Shown: one piece after another, positions 36,115-46,092 of the stretch
Numbering within the stretch: the stretch's first letter is position 1
Layout: each line of letters begins with the position of its first letter
Assembly: GCA_024460105.1 (NCBI GenBank)
Contig: JANFXS010000002.1
Coordinates: 1 to 64,000, forward strand
Direction of reading: 5' to 3'
Source: Anaerotignum faecicola
Lineage (GTDB): Bacteria; Bacillota; Clostridia; Lachnospirales; Anaerotignaceae
Length of the DNA stretch: 64,000 nt
Program-made: the position numbers and the translations under genes
The notes under the pieces: model-generated
Told to the model about the DNA's origin: nothing
The model's input: the letters and a program-made list of their open reading frames with translations, nothing else
Database searches by the model: none

Positions 36115-37800
36115 TCAGTCATCCGCATTAAGATACTTCAGCACACCTTTATGCTTAAACGCTTTTATTTTCCTTGTAAGCTTCCTGTTTGCAAGTTCAG
36201 CTTCCACCACTTCATGTCCACATCTTCTTCCGTTGATTCCAACTATATTTATACTTTTTCTATAAATGTCTATTTCAATTATATCATCATCATCTATATA
36301 TGCTATTTCCCCGCCTTCGGCGGCTTCAGGAAGAATATATCCTACCGAAGGTCCCCTTGTAGCTCCTGAAAATCTGCCGTCTGTTATAAGCGCACAGCTG
36401 TTGTTAAGTTCCTCTTTGTTGCAAACAGCATCGGTAGCTTTAAGCATTTCGGGCATGCCGGCCGCCTTTTTTCCCACATAGCGCACAACAACTACCTCGC
36501 CGGGGTTAATATCTCCGTTATAAATTGCTTCTTCAGCGGATTCTTCATTGTCAAATACCCTTGCAAGTCCTTCAAAACGGTACATTCTTTTATCAAGGGC
36601 ACAATGCTTTATTATTGCCCCTTTAAGCGCAATGTTTCCTTTAAGAACAGTAACGCCGCTGTCCGTATCTATAGGGTCGTCAACGCTTTTAATTATATCC
36701 GAAGTTTTCATGCCGTAGTTACCCAAATATTCACTGCCGCGGCGAAAAAATCCTGTTTTTTCAAGATATTCGAGGTTTTCTCCAACAGTCATGCCCGTTA
36801 CGGTAGGCAGATTTAAATCGAGCTTATCTTTAAGTTCCAGCATTATTCTCGGAATTCCCCCTGCATACCAAAAGAATTGAGTCGGCCATTTCCCGGCAGT
36901 CAATATACTTGTTAACAGCGGAATTCCATCTGTAAGCCGTTCAAAGTCGTCAAGCGTAATTTCAATACCCAGCTCCTTAGCTATTGCCGGAAGGTGCAAA
37001 ACGGCATTTGTTGAACCTCCGATAGCCGCATGTACTTTTATTGCGTTTTCAAAAGCTTTTCTAGTTAGTATCCTGCTGGGCCTCAAATCCTCTTTAACAA
37101 GACGAACAATCTTTTCGCCGGCATCTGCAGCAATCTGCATTAATATATTACCGTTTGCAGGTATTACCGCATTTCCCGGCAGGGAAATCCCCAATACTTC
37201 ACTAAGGCACTGCATCGTGCTTGCTGTTCCCATATACTGGCATGCGCCGCTGCTCGGACACGCGTTCTGTTTGTAGTACCATTCTTCCGCCGTTGTCATT
37301 TTACCTTCCGTAACCCTTAAATTTGTTTCATAACATGTATCGGCCGAAATAAATGACGGTCCCGGCGCCATTGAACCGCCGCAAATATGTATGGCAGGCA
37401 AATCAAGCCTTGCAATCGCCATTAAATGCCCTGGCGTAGCTTTATCGCAAGTTGAAATAGTAACAACACCGTCAAAGCCGGAGGACATTGCATGTATCTC
37501 TGTCATTCCGGCAATTATTTCCCTTGAAATCAGCGAATAATTCATACCGGCATGCCCGGTGGCAACCCCGTCGCACATATCAGTAACCGTATATACTGAA
37601 GGCGACGCCTGCGAAGCATAAACCGAATTTTTCACAGTTTCCGCAACAGAATGTAAGTGCCTGCTTCCCGGATGACTGTCACCGGCTGTTGACTCAATTA
37701 ATATCTGAGCTTTTGCAAGATCCTTAACTGTTTTTCCCGTTCCAATCCATAAAGGATCTGTTTCCGGCCCTGCCCTCCTTACATTTTGGCTGTTAAGCAT
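36115..37800 (-). CDS. IlvD/Edd-family dehydratase, probably a sugar-acid dehydratase
   Basis: 561 residues. Fe-S ligand cysteines are visible in MCDGVATGHAGM (C76), STCDKATPG (C118) and SGACQYMGT (C187), and the C-terminal SGATRGPSVGYILPEAAEGG region is intact. The family comprises dihydroxyacid, phosphogluconate and sugar-acid dehydratases. Pairing with a GntP permease and a FCD regulator favours a sugar acid over branched-chain amino acid synthesis. No aldolase or kinase for the product is nearby. Confidence 0.85.
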   Translation of the reverse strand: MLNSQNVRRAGPETDPLWIGTGKTVKDLAKAQILIESTAGDSHPGSRHLHSVAETVKNSVYASQASPSVYTVTDMCDGVATGHAGMNYSLISREIIAGMTEIHAMSSGFDGVVTISTCDKATPGHLMAIARLDLPAIHICGGSMAPGPSFISADTCYETNLRVTEGKMTTAEEWYYKQNACPSSGACQYMGTASTMQCLSEVLGISLPGNAVIPANGNILMQIAADAGEKIVRLVKEDLRPSRILTRKAFENAIKVHAAIGGSTNAVLHLPAIAKELGIEITLDDFERLTDGIPLLTSILTAGKWPTQFFWYAGGIPRIMLELKDKLDLNLPTVTGMTVGENLEYLEKTGFFRRGSEYLGNYGMKTSDIIKSVDDPIDTDSGVTVLKGNIALKGAIIKHCALDKRMYRFEGLARVFDNEESAEEAIYNGDINPGEVVVVRYVGKKAAGMPEMLKATDAVCNKEELNNSCALITDGRFSGATRGPSVGYILPEAAEGGEIAYIDDDDIIEIDIYRKSINIVGINGRRCGHEVVEAELANRKLTRKIKAFKHKGVLKYLNADD

Positions 37801-38606
37801 GATTATTAAACCCCCTTTTTCTAAAAAGCATCCGTATAAGACATTTTAATCAACTAATATATTAATATATTTTATTTTTGCCGTCAATATACATATTAAA
37901 TAACATATGAGTTGAATTTATAAAATCTATTGCTAATAAAAACATATCTATATAAGTAAAGTTGAAATATAAATGTTTTATTTTTTTAGCATAAATATAT
38001 AAAAATTAAATATCAGCTTCTAACCTTTAGTCTTTCATTCTTAGTCTTATTCTTTCTGGTTCCCATTGTCATTTTACCTTACATTCACGGAGAGTTGCTT
38101 ACAATTTTCAAGGCAGGTACTGGTTAAATGCTCATGGCTTAAATCGGCAGCACAACAATATCTTGATGGGCTTTAATCTTACGATAAAATTCAAATTCCT
38201 GATCACTATAAATTATCTATATTCTAATAAACATAACCATAAAAAAATATATATTCCTGTTAATCCAAAATAAATTTTTCTAAGATAAGAATTAAACTCA
38301 ATAAAAAAACACCCTAAATAAGGGCGTAAAAATAACTTTTGCATACAAATTTACTCATACTTCGATTACTAATTAGACAGCATGAGGTAATTAAATTTGA
38401 TATAGCCATTTGTCAAAAATATTCATTTTTTATGCTGAAAATCATATGCCTAACAATAAAAAATATAAAGTTAATTTTTAAGCTAAAATCCATATTCTTC
38501 ATAAAATAATACTTCAAATTATAATGCCTTTAATATTATAACATATAACAATAAAACTAAAAGATTATTTTCTGTATAGTTTCTCAAAACCTCAGCATTT
38601 TTCAGT
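37801..38606. other. long AT-rich gap, no gene
   Basis: About 800 bp without a convincing ORF. A hairpin at about 38310-38328 (ACACCCT/AGGGCGT) could be a weak terminator. No tRNA, riboswitch or repeat-family copy was seen. Confidence 0.5.
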
Positions 38607-38645
38607 ATTTAACCGGCAATTTTATAACATAATCGCCGGTTAAAT
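38607..38645 (-). terminator. terminator of the surface-sugar locus
   Basis: Arms ATTTAACCGGC and GCCGGTTAAAT, about 90 bp after the YfhO stop. Confidence 0.55.
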
Positions 38646-38737
38646 ATTAATGGGCAGCTATTCTTTAATTAAAATCAAATCTCAAATTCAACAAATAATT
38701 TTGACATTCCATCTATACGGCCTTTGGAAAATTTTCC

Positions 38738-41440
38738 TTAAACACCTTCACTACCTTTTTGCTCCCGTTTATGGCTGATAACTATAACCGCAATAATTGC
38801 GGCAAAGCTTATAAGGCTTACGGCGCTGCCAATATAAAAATATTGAGGTACATAAGAAAATTCAACTATATGTTCTCCAGCCGGAACAAAAACGCCTTGG
38901 ATTAAACCATTTACCACATATAACTCTGCCTCTTCTCCATCAATATAAACCTTCCATCCCGGAAAATAATTCTGTATAAAGTTTAAAAATCCTTCATTTT
39001 CAAGCGTGACCTTTGCTTTAAACGAATTTTCCTCATCAGTAAACTCGCTTATCTCTCCAATATCTAAATTTTCCCTATCCTCAATCCCTAAAACATATGA
39101 ATTCTTACTAAAATCATATGAAACGGCGCCAGAAAACAGTTCATTTTCAGAGCTAACATTTTTTACTGCTTCAGTAAAATACATTTTATCCAAAGCAAGA
39201 TTATTTCGGTAGTAACTATATCCGTTTTCTTCAAATATTTTTGTATAGACGCCTGGTTTATATGAAGTATCCATTTCTGTTATTACTAGGTTTTTTATTT
39301 GAATATTTGAATCTGGAGTTCCTACAATCCTAAAATACTCCTGTTCGTCTGCACTTAAATTTCCGGAAAATATATAGCATGTATAGCTATTTTCCCCTTC
39401 TTCTATCCTAATTTTGTAATTTTGAGCCGGGCTATCATATTGGTTTCCGTAAAAATCCATGTATATGCTTGGATCGTTTTCATTGCTCACAGCATCAAAA
39501 CTGATTTTATAGTAAGTATTATCTTTAAGCTGTATCTCGTCATAATACAAGAAAAGCTCTCCATCCATATCTAAAACATCAATACTTTCTTTACTATAAA
39601 TCTGCCTGCCCTGCTCCCCTATAAAATAACTTCCTCCGTCATCGGGAACCAGTCCCTCTGAATCGGAAATAACAGTTACGCCAAGCATAGATATAATATT
39701 ATTTTGCGCTATTAGATTTGTACACCCCATAGGGAACCAAGTGTACAGCCCTGAATAATTCAGAAATGCATATTCATTATTATTCATCAGCCTATATAGA
39801 GCCGGGTTATTCATTGCAATATAACAGTTAATTGTAGGTATTTCTAAAATAATTGACTTATTAAATCCAATCTTGCTTTGAAAATAAGAATTTTGAGTTT
39901 CAGACGGAAACCATAAGTTTCCGCTTCCAGCAGCGGCTTTCAGCTCATCCTTTGCTTCCATATCATATTCTTTTCCAGTCGTTTTTGAATATAAAGTGTA
40001 ATACGGTGTTGTCTGAAAAAGCGTAATACACAATACCGAAACTAAATATATATAAAATACTTTTATTTTCTTACAATAAGCATATATTGCCATAAATAAA
40101 AGCGAAATGCCTGCTAACAATATAGGGGTTAAAAATATATCGTTTTCATCATAGAATATTTTAAGTTCGGGCGTAAACATTCCTGCATTTATAACTATAC
40201 TGCTTATGCAGGCAAGTAAAATAAAAATTATATATATAACCACAGACGCTTTTAATATGCTGCCTTTTTTATCACTGTTTTTAAATTTTTCTGCCATTAG
40301 CGCCGCTAAAACAATCATAAAAAATATAAACAAAAACAATATACGGCTGGGAACCCTAAACGACCCCAGCAAAGGAATCCTAAAAATTATTTGACTTAAA
40401 AAAGGAATATGAGCATTTGCGGCATATAAAAATACTAACAATGATAATCCGCCTATAATTTTAACCGTTACTTTTTTCCATAAAAATATTAATGCTAATA
40501 TGCATAATATTACCAAAGTCATACCAATAAATAATTCTATATCCATTTCAGAGGAATACATATAGCCATACGGCATATATACATCCGCTCCAAATATTTT
40601 AGGATAAATCATCATTAAAAGCTTTCTGAAGGATATGGAATACGTTATAAAAGTCTCATACGGAGTATCAGCGGCTCCTACCGAACTATAGTATGTCATA
40701 ACTGACAGCATCGGCAATAATTGGAAAAGAATTAATGCAATATAAGAAATTCCCCAAATTATAAGATCCTTAACTGCATCTATTATATTCATTTTCCTAC
40801 ATATCATATGAAATAAAAGGTACAGTCCGGCTATAATATCAGAGTATAAAGCAATCTGGGCAAATCCTGCCAAAAACTGCAATGCCATAAAAATTGACGC
40901 CGCTAAAAGATTTGTCATTCCCTTTCCGTTAACATACCTTTGAATAAAATAAAATATCGAAGGTATCCAAACAACGGTAGAAATAATTCCAACATGATCT
41001 TTTCTGTATCCGCCAAGACAGATTGAATTAGAAAATATCAGTGCAAAAATCAATGCTGTCGGACTACTGCATCCTAATTCCTTTAAATAATGATACATAA
41101 AAAATCCGGCAACCATGATATGGAAACAATAATAAAACAATACGAAATACTCTATCGGCAACTGAGCAAATAAATACCCTATAGGATATAGCACGCCAAA
41201 ACTCTGATCTGTTAAAAACGGGATCCCATTTTGCATATATTTACACCAATAAGGCAATATCCCTTTTAACATCATCTGGTTTGCATAGACTTTATATGAA
41301 GAAAATTGCATCCCGTCACCCGATACAATTATATTGCCGTTCATAACTGTACCAATATATATTAAAAACGGTATAGCAAAAAATAACAAAAGTAAACCAA
41401 TATTTTGTATAATCCTATTTTTAACTTTACTTGTTTCCAT
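38738..41440 (-). CDS. YfhO-family polytopic membrane glycosyltransferase
   Basis: 900 residues with about 13 transmembrane helices in the first 460 residues, one more near the C-terminus (about 868-890) and a large extracytoplasmic region between. The YfhO family (GT-C fold) transfers sugars from lipid carriers to wall polymers such as lipoteichoic acid. It is preceded by the GT2 gene whose product would charge undecaprenyl phosphate, fitting a two-step scheme: GT2 makes a lipid-linked sugar and YfhO puts it on the outer polymer. ATG follows GGAGAAGAG. Confidence 0.85.
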   Translation of the reverse strand: METSKVKNRIIQNIGLLLLFFAIPFLIYIGTVMNGNIIVSGDGMQFSSYKVYANQMMLKGILPYWCKYMQNGIPFLTDQSFGVLYPIGYLFAQLPIEYFVLFYYCFHIMVAGFFMYHYLKELGCSSPTALIFALIFSNSICLGGYRKDHVGIISTVVWIPSIFYFIQRYVNGKGMTNLLAASIFMALQFLAGFAQIALYSDIIAGLYLLFHMICRKMNIIDAVKDLIIWGISYIALILFQLLPMLSVMTYYSSVGAADTPYETFITYSISFRKLLMMIYPKIFGADVYMPYGYMYSSEMDIELFIGMTLVILCILALIFLWKKVTVKIIGGLSLLVFLYAANAHIPFLSQIIFRIPLLGSFRVPSRILFLFIFFMIVLAALMAEKFKNSDKKGSILKASVVIYIIFILLACISSIVINAGMFTPELKIFYDENDIFLTPILLAGISLLFMAIYAYCKKIKVFYIYLVSVLCITLFQTTPYYTLYSKTTGKEYDMEAKDELKAAAGSGNLWFPSETQNSYFQSKIGFNKSIILEIPTINCYIAMNNPALYRLMNNNEYAFLNYSGLYTWFPMGCTNLIAQNNIISMLGVTVISDSEGLVPDDGGSYFIGEQGRQIYSKESIDVLDMDGELFLYYDEIQLKDNTYYKISFDAVSNENDPSIYMDFYGNQYDSPAQNYKIRIEEGENSYTCYIFSGNLSADEQEYFRIVGTPDSNIQIKNLVITEMDTSYKPGVYTKIFEENGYSYYRNNLALDKMYFTEAVKNVSSENELFSGAVSYDFSKNSYVLGIEDRENLDIGEISEFTDEENSFKAKVTLENEGFLNFIQNYFPGWKVYIDGEEAELYVVNGLIQGVFVPAGEHIVEFSYVPQYFYIGSAVSLISFAAIIAVIVISHKREQKGSEGV

Positions 41441-41527
41441 CTACTCTTCTCCAAACAAACATAATTTCCTTTTATTCTTTCTTGTGACGCACTTACATGT
41501 ACCATATATTTCGATTTAAATATTAAT

Positions 41528-42460
41528 TTAAAAATTAATCCTTTCTTCCTCAACAACAAGAGGCCTGTTCATAATTCTCACATTCATTGCCATAATATAT
41601 TCTCCCAGCAACCCTGTAAAAAATAATTGCAGAGAACCAATAAGGAAAACGCCTATTACGGCCGGAGCAATACCAGCGCTAAAACTATTCCAATACAACA
41701 GTTTTAAAATCAAATAAACAACCGCAGCTACTGCACTTAAACCTGACATAATAAATCCGGCAAATGTTGCAATCCTAAGCCCGATTTTAGTGTAAGATGT
41801 AAATGAAAGCATAGCGGCATCATACAGTCTATAAAAATTGTTGCTTGTCTTTCCGGCTCTGCGCTTTGCTTGAGTATACTGTATATCCTTCCTTTTAAAA
41901 CCTAATTCAGCTACAATGCCCCTAAGAAAAGGCGTTGGATCCTTAAGTTCTTTGAGTGTAGCAATAAAGCTTTTATCATACAGCCCAAATCCCGTAAAAT
42001 GTTCTATTTGCTCAATATCACTCATTTTTTTGATAGTTTTATAATAACACGAACGCAAAAAATACATTATAGGATTTTCTCTGCTTTTCGTCTTTATACA
42101 ACTTACAATTCTATATCCTTTTTCCCATTCATTTACTAATAGCGGTATCATTTCAACCGGATCTTGAAAATCGGCGCACATAAGTATTGTACAATCTCCT
42201 GTAGTTTGACACATACCATAATACGGGGAATTAAACTGCCCAAAATTCTTAGCATTAAATATAGCTTTAATTCTAGTATTATTTGCGCATAAACCCCTTA
42301 TCAAAGCACGAGTATTATCTTTAGAATCATTATCTATAAATACTAACTCATAGTCATAATCAGGCAAATTACATTCAAACTGTTCTATAATAGCCTTACA
42401 CAACGGTACGACATTTTCTTCTTCATTATATGTTGGTACTAATACACTTATTTTCTTCAT
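41528..42460 (-). CDS. GT2 glycosyltransferase, DPM/GtrB-like
   Basis: 310 residues: GT-A domain (1-220; VPTYNEEENVVPLC, DNDSKDNT, acidic ADFQDP) and two C-terminal transmembrane helices (about 228-255 and 262-290). This is the GtrB/ArnC/DPM1 layout, which moves a sugar from a nucleotide donor to undecaprenyl phosphate. In this locus the donor is likely a CDP-dideoxyhexose, or another sugar used by YfhO. It starts two bases after the epimerase gene. Confidence 0.9.
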   Translation of the reverse strand: MKKISVLVPTYNEEENVVPLCKAIIEQFECNLPDYDYELVFIDNDSKDNTRALIRGLCANNTRIKAIFNAKNFGQFNSPYYGMCQTTGDCTILMCADFQDPVEMIPLLVNEWEKGYRIVSCIKTKSRENPIMYFLRSCYYKTIKKMSDIEQIEHFTGFGLYDKSFIATLKELKDPTPFLRGIVAELGFKRKDIQYTQAKRRAGKTSNNFYRLYDAAMLSFTSYTKIGLRIATFAGFIMSGLSAVAAVVYLILKLLYWNSFSAGIAPAVIGVFLIGSLQLFFTGLLGEYIMAMNVRIMNRPLVVEEERINF

Positions 42461-42462
42461 TA

Positions 42463-43380
42463 TTAATCCCCATTTTTTAACTTTTGACTAATTATATACT
42501 GTATACCTTGAGAAAAAGGAATTTCTGCCTTCCAACCTATTTCATGTTGTATCTTTTTTATATTAGGCACAAACGTCTCCATGCCAGACTTAGGATATGG
42601 TATAGCTCCATAATTTAATTCGCTTTTTGAATTAAGGCATGACTTAATTTCTTCTATAAAGCTTTTTAAAGTCCTTGTGTCGCCGCTTCCGAGATTATAT
42701 ATTCCATCGGAGCATTTTTTCTCCAGAAGCAATCTTATTGCACATACTGCATCCTTAATATATAAATAATCCCATTTTTGTATTCCTAATGTTAAATTGC
42801 AGGTTTCATTATTGTACATTTTTGAAATCAAACTATTTATCAACTTATTTTCATTATCACCGTAACCATAGACACTAAAAATTCGTGTCTCTATAAATGA
42901 AATTTTATTCTCATCACAATATTTCATAGCATAACGGCAAAAATGCAACTTTTCACGGCCATACCATATAACGGGATTACAGGCAGTTTCTTCTGTTATT
43001 TCATCATTGCATACTCCATATTCAAACTGTGAACCAATAAATATAAACTTTTTGCAATTTAACTTAATAACCTCTTTCAAAAGACATACAGAATTTTCAA
43101 AATTCTCTTTTTGAATAAATTCATTATCTCTATCAGAAATAGAAGTTCCATCCCATGACAAATGCACTACCGCATCAATATCCGTATTGCACATATTAGA
43201 AATAGTATAATACTCGTCCATATTGGCTTCGATTATTGAAATATTTTTATTTTTCTTTAAGAATTCCGCCTTACTTGATTTTTTTCTCACAACTGCAGTA
43301 ACATCATGTCCGTTTCCCGTTAATTCAGCAACAAGATTTCTGCCTATAAAACTTGTTGCACCTGTTACGAGTATTCTCAT
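42463..43380 (-). CDS. NAD(P)-dependent epimerase/reductase (possible CDP-abequose or CDP-paratose synthase)
   Basis: 305 residues of the extended SDR family: GATSFIGRNL cofactor motif at the N-terminus, HLSWDG, and a catalytic WYGREK (YxxxK) near residue 143-148. Length and position after rfbFGH suggest the final 4-keto reductase that makes CDP-abequose or CDP-paratose (RfbJ or RfbS-like). Which sugar is formed cannot be told. ATG follows GGAGGCTGGA; 296 bp of AT-rich sequence without a visible gene separate it from rfbH. Confidence 0.75.
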   Translation of the reverse strand: MRILVTGATSFIGRNLVAELTGNGHDVTAVVRKKSSKAEFLKKNKNISIIEANMDEYYTISNMCNTDIDAVVHLSWDGTSISDRDNEFIQKENFENSVCLLKEVIKLNCKKFIFIGSQFEYGVCNDEITEETACNPVIWYGREKLHFCRYAMKYCDENKISFIETRIFSVYGYGDNENKLINSLISKMYNNETCNLTLGIQKWDYLYIKDAVCAIRLLLEKKCSDGIYNLGSGDTRTLKSFIEEIKSCLNSKSELNYGAIPYPKSGMETFVPNIKKIQHEIGWKAEIPFSQGIQYIISQKLKNGD

Positions 43381-43676
43381 TCCAGCCTCCTATTTACTTT
43401 TGTTAAATACATCACATCAGCAAATCGTCAGTCTTTTTTCATAAAATCCAGCATTTATTTAAAACAAAATTAATCGAAATAAGAAAAAGCAAGTTAATTA
43501 TCCGCACTATCTTATAATCAATATTAATTATTTCAAAAAAATATAAAATAAATAACACGTTTCGTATCAAATAACCGTATTAGATACTCCGACAATGCCA
43601 AATTTTACAAACTGCGCAATATATTTAAAAAATCCTCTTTGATTTTTAAAATTCAGCTTATCAATAATACGCCGTC

Positions 43677-45014
43677 TCACTTGCTCACCGCTTCACAAAT
43701 TACCTTTGCCATGTAATCTATCATTTCATCGTCCATACCGGGATAAACGCCAACCCAAAATGTATCTTTCATAATCCTGTCAGTGTTAGGCAGACTGCCA
43801 ATAACCCTGTACCCTTCTCCGCTTTTCCTCATTTGATCAAAACAAGGGTGCTTAATTAAGTTTCCCGCAAAAAGCATTCTGGTCTGAACGCCTTTTGCTT
43901 CAATATATGAAACAACTTCATTTCTGTCTGTACCATTTTTACATGTAATTAAAAATCCGAACCAGCTTGGGTCTGAGTTCTCGCACGGTTCAGGCAGAAT
44001 CAGCTTGTCGTCCACACCTTTAAGCGCATTTTTAAGCCTGTTAAAATTATGCTTCCTTCTTTCGACAAACGAAGGGAACTTTTCAAGCTGCGCACATCCA
44101 ACAGCCGCCTGCAAATCCGTTGCTTTTAAATTATAACCAAAATGTGAATAAACATATTTATGGTCATATCCCAACGGAAGCTCTCCGTACTGTCTGTCAA
44201 ACCTATGCCCGCAAAAATTGTCAACCCCTGATGGGCATGAACAGTCCCGTCCCCAATCCCTTAAGGATCTGATTATTTTATTGAGAAGAGGATTGTTTGT
44301 ATAGACGGCGCCCCCTTCTCCCATGGTCATATGGTGCGGCGGATAAAAGCTTGACGTTCCGATGTCACCAACAGTTCCTGTAAACATTTCCTTCCCGTCC
44401 AGCATATATTTCGATCCGAGCGCATCGCAATTATCCTCTATCAGCCACAAGTTATATTTATCACAAAACTCCTTAACGGCTTTTAAATTAAAAGGATTTC
44501 CTAAAGTATGAGCCACCATAACTGCCTTTGTTTTATCTGATACGGCTTTTTCAAGCATAGAAACATCAATATTATACTGCGGTATCGTAACGTCAACAAA
44601 AACAGGGACAGCCCCGTATTGAATAATCGGAGTCGCTGTAGTTGGAAATCCTGCCGCAACAGTAATAACTTCATCCCCGCGATTAACGGAACGTTCTCCC
44701 AACAATGGGGACGTAAGCGCCATGAAAGCATTCAAATTAGCGCTGGAACCGGAATTTACAAGACTGCAATATTTTACTCCAAGATACTCCGCCAACTTTT
44801 TTTCAAATTCATCCGTATATCTTCCGGACGTAAGCCAAAATTCAAGAGAACTGTCGACAAGATTAATCATTTCAGCCTTGTCGTATACCCTGGATGCATA
44901 AGGAATTCTCTGTCCTTCCTTAAATCCTTCTTTTTTATGATATTTATCGCAATATTCGCCAACATACTTTAAAATTTCACTTCGGGCTTGTGTTTCCGTC
45001 ATATTTTCAAACAT
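43677..45014 (-). CDS. rfbH: CDP-4-keto-6-deoxyglucose-3-dehydrase (RfbH/AscC, E1)
   Basis: 445 residues of the DegT/PLP fold with the diagnostic His in place of the PLP-binding Lys (SFYPPHHMTMGEGG, His 227/228). It also has the E1-type Fe-S cysteines in CxC-x7-C spacing (C258, C260, C268), with an upstream Cys 196. The enzyme removes the C3 hydroxyl of CDP-4-keto-6-deoxyglucose through a PMP intermediate. It needs an electron-donating reductase (RfbI/AscD), which is not in the window. Its start overlaps rfbG by eight bases. Confidence 0.93.
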   Translation of the reverse strand: MFENMTETQARSEILKYVGEYCDKYHKKEGFKEGQRIPYASRVYDKAEMINLVDSSLEFWLTSGRYTDEFEKKLAEYLGVKYCSLVNSGSSANLNAFMALTSPLLGERSVNRGDEVITVAAGFPTTATPIIQYGAVPVFVDVTIPQYNIDVSMLEKAVSDKTKAVMVAHTLGNPFNLKAVKEFCDKYNLWLIEDNCDALGSKYMLDGKEMFTGTVGDIGTSSFYPPHHMTMGEGGAVYTNNPLLNKIIRSLRDWGRDCSCPSGVDNFCGHRFDRQYGELPLGYDHKYVYSHFGYNLKATDLQAAVGCAQLEKFPSFVERRKHNFNRLKNALKGVDDKLILPEPCENSDPSWFGFLITCKNGTDRNEVVSYIEAKGVQTRMLFAGNLIKHPCFDQMRKSGEGYRVIGSLPNTDRIMKDTFWVGVYPGMDDEMIDYMAKVICEAVSK

Positions 45015-46092
45015 TTTTTTCCTCCAAACAAGCGTAAAACTCTTTTATCTGATTTTCCGTCAATAAATCAACGTCCATATTTTCATGATAACATTTATAC
45101 CAATCAACTGATTTCTCCACTGCTTTTTCAATATTCCAAGAAGGAGCCCAGCCAAAAACTTTCTTTAGCTTTGAACAATCCAATTTCAGAAAATTGGCTT
45201 CATGCGGCCCTTTTGATTCAGCGGCCGTCCATTGTAAATCATTTCCCCACTTTTCACAAAAAAGGCCTACAAGCTTCCCTGTTGACACACAATCATACTC
45301 GTCAGGCCCAATATTATAGTATCCTGCATAAGAATAGTCGTTGTATTGCTTTTCCGCAATCATCAGATATGCAAATACAGGCTCAAGCACATGCTGGTAT
45401 GGCCTTATGGAATAGCGGTTCCTAACTTCAACATTCCTTCCGTTGTATGCGGCCCTTACACAGTCAGGAATAATTCGATCAGCCGCAAAATCCCCGCCGC
45501 CTATGACATTTCCAGCTCTTGCAGTAGATACTGCCAATTTTTCACCGCTGAAAAATGAATTCACATAGCTGTGCACGGCAAGTTCGCAGCATGATTTGCT
45601 GTTGGAATAAGGATCAAATCCGTCCAGCGGTTCATACTCTCTGTATCCCCATTCCCACTCTTTGTTCATATAAACTTTATCTGTAGTAATAACAACTACA
45701 GATTTTGGCCGTTCCGGCATTGTACGGACACACTCCAGTAAATTAACAGTTCCCATTACATTTGTTTGGTATGTGTACAACGGATTTTTATAACTTTCCC
45801 TAACAATCGGCTGAGCCGCCAAATGAAAAATAATTTCAGGCCGTTTCTTTTCAAAAACGCTTTTTAAACTATTGTAATCCCTTATGTCTCCTATTATTGA
45901 ATCTACATTTTCATCTGTTTTTAAAGCTTCAAATAAAGAAGGCTCCGTATTTGGTTCAAGGCTGAATCCTGTAACATGGGCCTTGGCCATAGACAACACT
46001 TTGCACATCCATGCGCCTTTAAATCCCGTATGCCCTGTTACTAAAACTCTTTTTCCCTTATAAAAATTTAAGTCCGTTACCATTTTATCCAT
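45007..46092 (-). CDS. rfbG: CDP-glucose 4,6-dehydratase
   Basis: 361 residues, extended SDR. It has GHTGFKGAWMC cofactor loop near the N-terminus, TTDKVY and YSNSKSCCE (YxxxK) catalytic region near 150-160, and AGNVIGGGD, all characteristic of RfbG. It converts CDP-glucose to CDP-4-keto-6-deoxyglucose. It overlaps rfbF by 16 bases and rfbH by eight, so the three are tightly coupled. ATG follows GGGGAGGCTCC. Confidence 0.95.
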   Translation of the reverse strand: MDKMVTDLNFYKGKRVLVTGHTGFKGAWMCKVLSMAKAHVTGFSLEPNTEPSLFEALKTDENVDSIIGDIRDYNSLKSVFEKKRPEIIFHLAAQPIVRESYKNPLYTYQTNVMGTVNLLECVRTMPERPKSVVVITTDKVYMNKEWEWGYREYEPLDGFDPYSNSKSCCELAVHSYVNSFFSGEKLAVSTARAGNVIGGGDFAADRIIPDCVRAAYNGRNVEVRNRYSIRPYQHVLEPVFAYLMIAEKQYNDYSYAGYYNIGPDEYDCVSTGKLVGLFCEKWGNDLQWTAAESKGPHEANFLKLDCSKLKKVFGWAPSWNIEKAVEKSVDWYKCYHENMDVDLLTENQIKEFYACLEEKNV

